Source of the DNA: an uncultured Candidatus Melainabacteria bacterium
GTDB lineage: Bacteria > Cyanobacteriota > Vampirovibrionia > Gastranaerophilales > Gastranaerophilaceae
Assembly: GCA_937891325.1 (NCBI GenBank)
Contig: CALAFU010000244.1
Coordinates: 1-6,652 of the forward strand
Length of the DNA stretch: 6,652 bases
Direction: 5' to 3'
Part shown: positions 5,790 to 6,652 of the stretch, piece by piece
Position numbering within the stretch: the first letter of the stretch is position 1
Layout of the letters: each line of letters begins with the position of its first letter
Translations under genes and position numbers: made by a program
The notes under the pieces: model-generated
Database searches by the model: none
Told to the model about the DNA's origin: nothing
Seen by the model: the letters and a program-made list of their open reading frames with translations, nothing else

Positions 5790-6500
5790 TTACCAATTCA
5801 TCGGATTAAATGGGCTTATTGGACTCATTGGGTTCAATGGGTTTGACCAATCATCATCTCTGTTGTTTGTTGTACTAGATGTAGTACTTGAGCTATTTGA
5901 CTCAGATGATGAAGATTTTCTTGGCGATGGGTAATAGGGTCCTGCCTCTGCTGTGGATTCAGAAAATTTTTGTCCGCCTGCTTTATAAACGGCTTTGTGT
6001 AAACCGTCGTGGTTTTCAATTTTATACGTTGAATTTTTACCACGTTCTAACTTTGTTCTAAATTCTTTGTATTGTTGAGGCATTTTCATTTCTGGTTTTT
6101 CAAACTCAACAACTGCCTTTAAAATATTTTGCTGTTCAGCTTTTGGATTTTTAGTTGTTTTAGAAAACTCGTAAGCCTCGCTCATACCTTTGATTGTCAA
6201 ATTAGTTTGAGCGAATGTCTTTACTGTATCAACATCAAGTTCGCCTTTTTTCAAATATTTTTTAATTTCTTTTTGGTCTTCTTTGTCGTATCGTTGGAAA
6301 CCTTGGTCATTTTTTATAGCCTTAACTTCGTCCATTTGCTTAGAAACTTCCGATTTAAAAATATCAGGCAACCAATTAAATTCTTGGGCTTGTGGGGTTT
6401 GTTTTTTTACAGGGGTATTCAACGGATTAAACGCTTTTGGTTGCACATTCTGCGTAGCAACACGTGGCATTACTCGTGGAGTAACTGCTTGAATAGGCAT
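5790..6500 (-). CDS. Hypothetical protein, Ser-rich with C-terminal [NS]P-hydrophobic repeats
   Basis: Not recognised. The 236 residues contain no signal peptide and no membrane segment. Residues 1-40 are proline- and glutamine-containing and look disordered (repeated PRV, FNPLNTP). Residues 41-155 are charged and predicted helical, rich in K, E and Q, with DIFKSEVSKQMDEVKAIK and a KKYLKKGELDVDTVK stretch. Residues 156-190 include NHDGLHKAVYKAGGQKF, which could be a small folded piece. Residues 191-213 are mostly serine and threonine. The end (220-234) is five tandem tripeptides of the form [NS]P followed by L, M, I or F, then NW; the DNA shows a matching 9-base repeat at 5805-5840. The start is supported by a strong ribosome binding site. 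Transcription probably begins in or near the repeat at the window end, where a weak TATAGT and a weak CATACT are possible -10 boxes. A surface, scaffold or secreted role by another route is conceivable but unsupported. Confidence 0.8.
   Translation of the reverse strand: MPIQAVTPRVMPRVATQNVQPKAFNPLNTPVKKQTPQAQEFNWLPDIFKSEVSKQMDEVKAIKNDQGFQRYDKEDQKEIKKYLKKGELDVDTVKTFAQTNLTIKGMSEAYEFSKTTKNPKAEQQNILKAVVEFEKPEMKMPQQYKEFRTKLERGKNSTYKIENHDGLHKAVYKAGGQKFSESTAEAGPYYPSPRKSSSSESNSSSTTSSTTNNRDDDWSNPLNPMSPISPFNPMNW
5805..5840 (-). repeat. Four 9-base tandem repeats inside the hypothetical gene
   Basis: On the plus strand four consecutive 9-base units all end in TGG (ATTAAATGG, GCTTATTGG, ACTCATTGG, GTTCAATGG). 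In the reading frame they encode P, a hydrophobic residue, then N or S. The unit length keeps the frame, so copy number could change without breaking the gene. Confidence 0.7.
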
Positions 6501-6507
6501 AATAAAA

Positions 6508-6516
6508 TCCTTCCTT
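6508..6516 (-). promoter_or_regulatory. Ribosome binding site of the hypothetical gene
   Basis: On the minus strand AAGGAAGGA lies 7 bases before the ATG (6498-6500). The match is strong and fixes the start. A three-codon ATG GCA AAG TAA sits shortly upstream of it (about 6522-6533 on the minus strand), probably by chance. Confidence 0.8.
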
Positions 6517-6592
6517 TCTATTTACTTTGCCATGAAAAACGACCCTAAAAATTTAAATTGCTCTAGTATGAATAAAAGTTTACATTATTTAA

Positions 6593-6652
6593 CACTATAA
6601 GGGTTAAGCCTATAAGACGATAAGTCATTTATTATGATGTCACCCTGAATTT
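6593..6652 (-). repeat. Composite palindromic repeat, outer half (cut by window end)
   Basis: The plus strand reads an array of 8-base units (CACTATAA, GGGTTAAG, CCTATAAG, ACGATAAG, then TC; 6593-6626), a short spacer, and ACCCTGAA (6642-6649), the first arm of the second hairpin of the composite element. It matches the minus strand of 847-915, with about 30 of 34 array bases identical and a roughly 9-base deletion in the spacer. The window stops in the hairpin loop. Confidence 0.8.

Noticed and set aside
5834..6043. Alternative minus-strand frame within the hypothetical gene
   Set aside because: It has no ribosome binding site and overlaps the better-supported frame, whose in-frame tandem repeat and start signals are coherent.
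6129..6548. Plus-strand reading frame of 139 codons opposite the hypothetical gene
   Set aside because: It is antisense to a gene with a strong ribosome binding site. Its aromatic and hydrophobic content is what the complement of lysine/glutamate-rich codons gives, and it has no ribosome binding site.

Overview
The window is AT-rich bacterial DNA with five complete protein-coding genes. Three are on the plus strand (a LysE/RhtB-type exporter, a dicarboxylate/acidic amino acid:cation symporter and isoleucyl-tRNA synthetase). Two are on the minus strand (a small GIY-YIG/URI-type nuclease-like protein and an unrecognised 236-residue protein). Shine-Dalgarno sites, one TTG start and rho-independent terminators are ordinary bacterial features. 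The synthetase is of the bacterial type with a C-terminal zinc finger. The AT-rich codon use and dense short palindromic repeats would suit a gut-associated lineage such as Gastranaerophilales (Melainabacteria), but Elusimicrobiota, low-GC Alphaproteobacteria or others fit too. The taxonomic guess is weak, and ileS is the gene to place it with.

Layout. Bases 1-110 and 741-915 hold two copies of a composite repeat in opposite orientation that bracket the exporter gene (122-739). The copy after the gene runs directly into the promoter region of the symporter (1030-2349). Its 3' end carries the ribosome binding site of ileS (2357-5170), so the two form a tight operon. A strong perfect hairpin at 5188-5220 ends this operon and also serves the convergent minus-strand gene. 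The GIY-YIG gene (5296-5586, minus) sits between two perfect inverted copies of a 30-base palindromic repeat and has an extended -10 promoter so close to its ATG that the transcript may be leaderless. A minus-strand terminator (5676-5704) and a further, diverged copy of the repeat (5721-5784) separate it from the unrecognised protein gene (5790-6500, minus). The window closes inside one more copy of the composite repeat (6593-6652).

The most interesting content is the repeat system. One hairpin family occurs five times complete and once in a paired variant form, plus two halves cut by the window ends. The stems differ between copies, but both arms change together, so pairing is preserved. In the composite elements these hairpins are enclosed by tandem 8-base units ending in TAAG that face inward from both sides. 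Two of the genes (exporter and nuclease-like) are enclosed by inverted pairs of these repeats, which suggests mobile or invertible units. The ileS and symporter genes look like ordinary housekeeping and transport functions, with one oddity: the class I HIGH signature of the synthetase reads HVGT.
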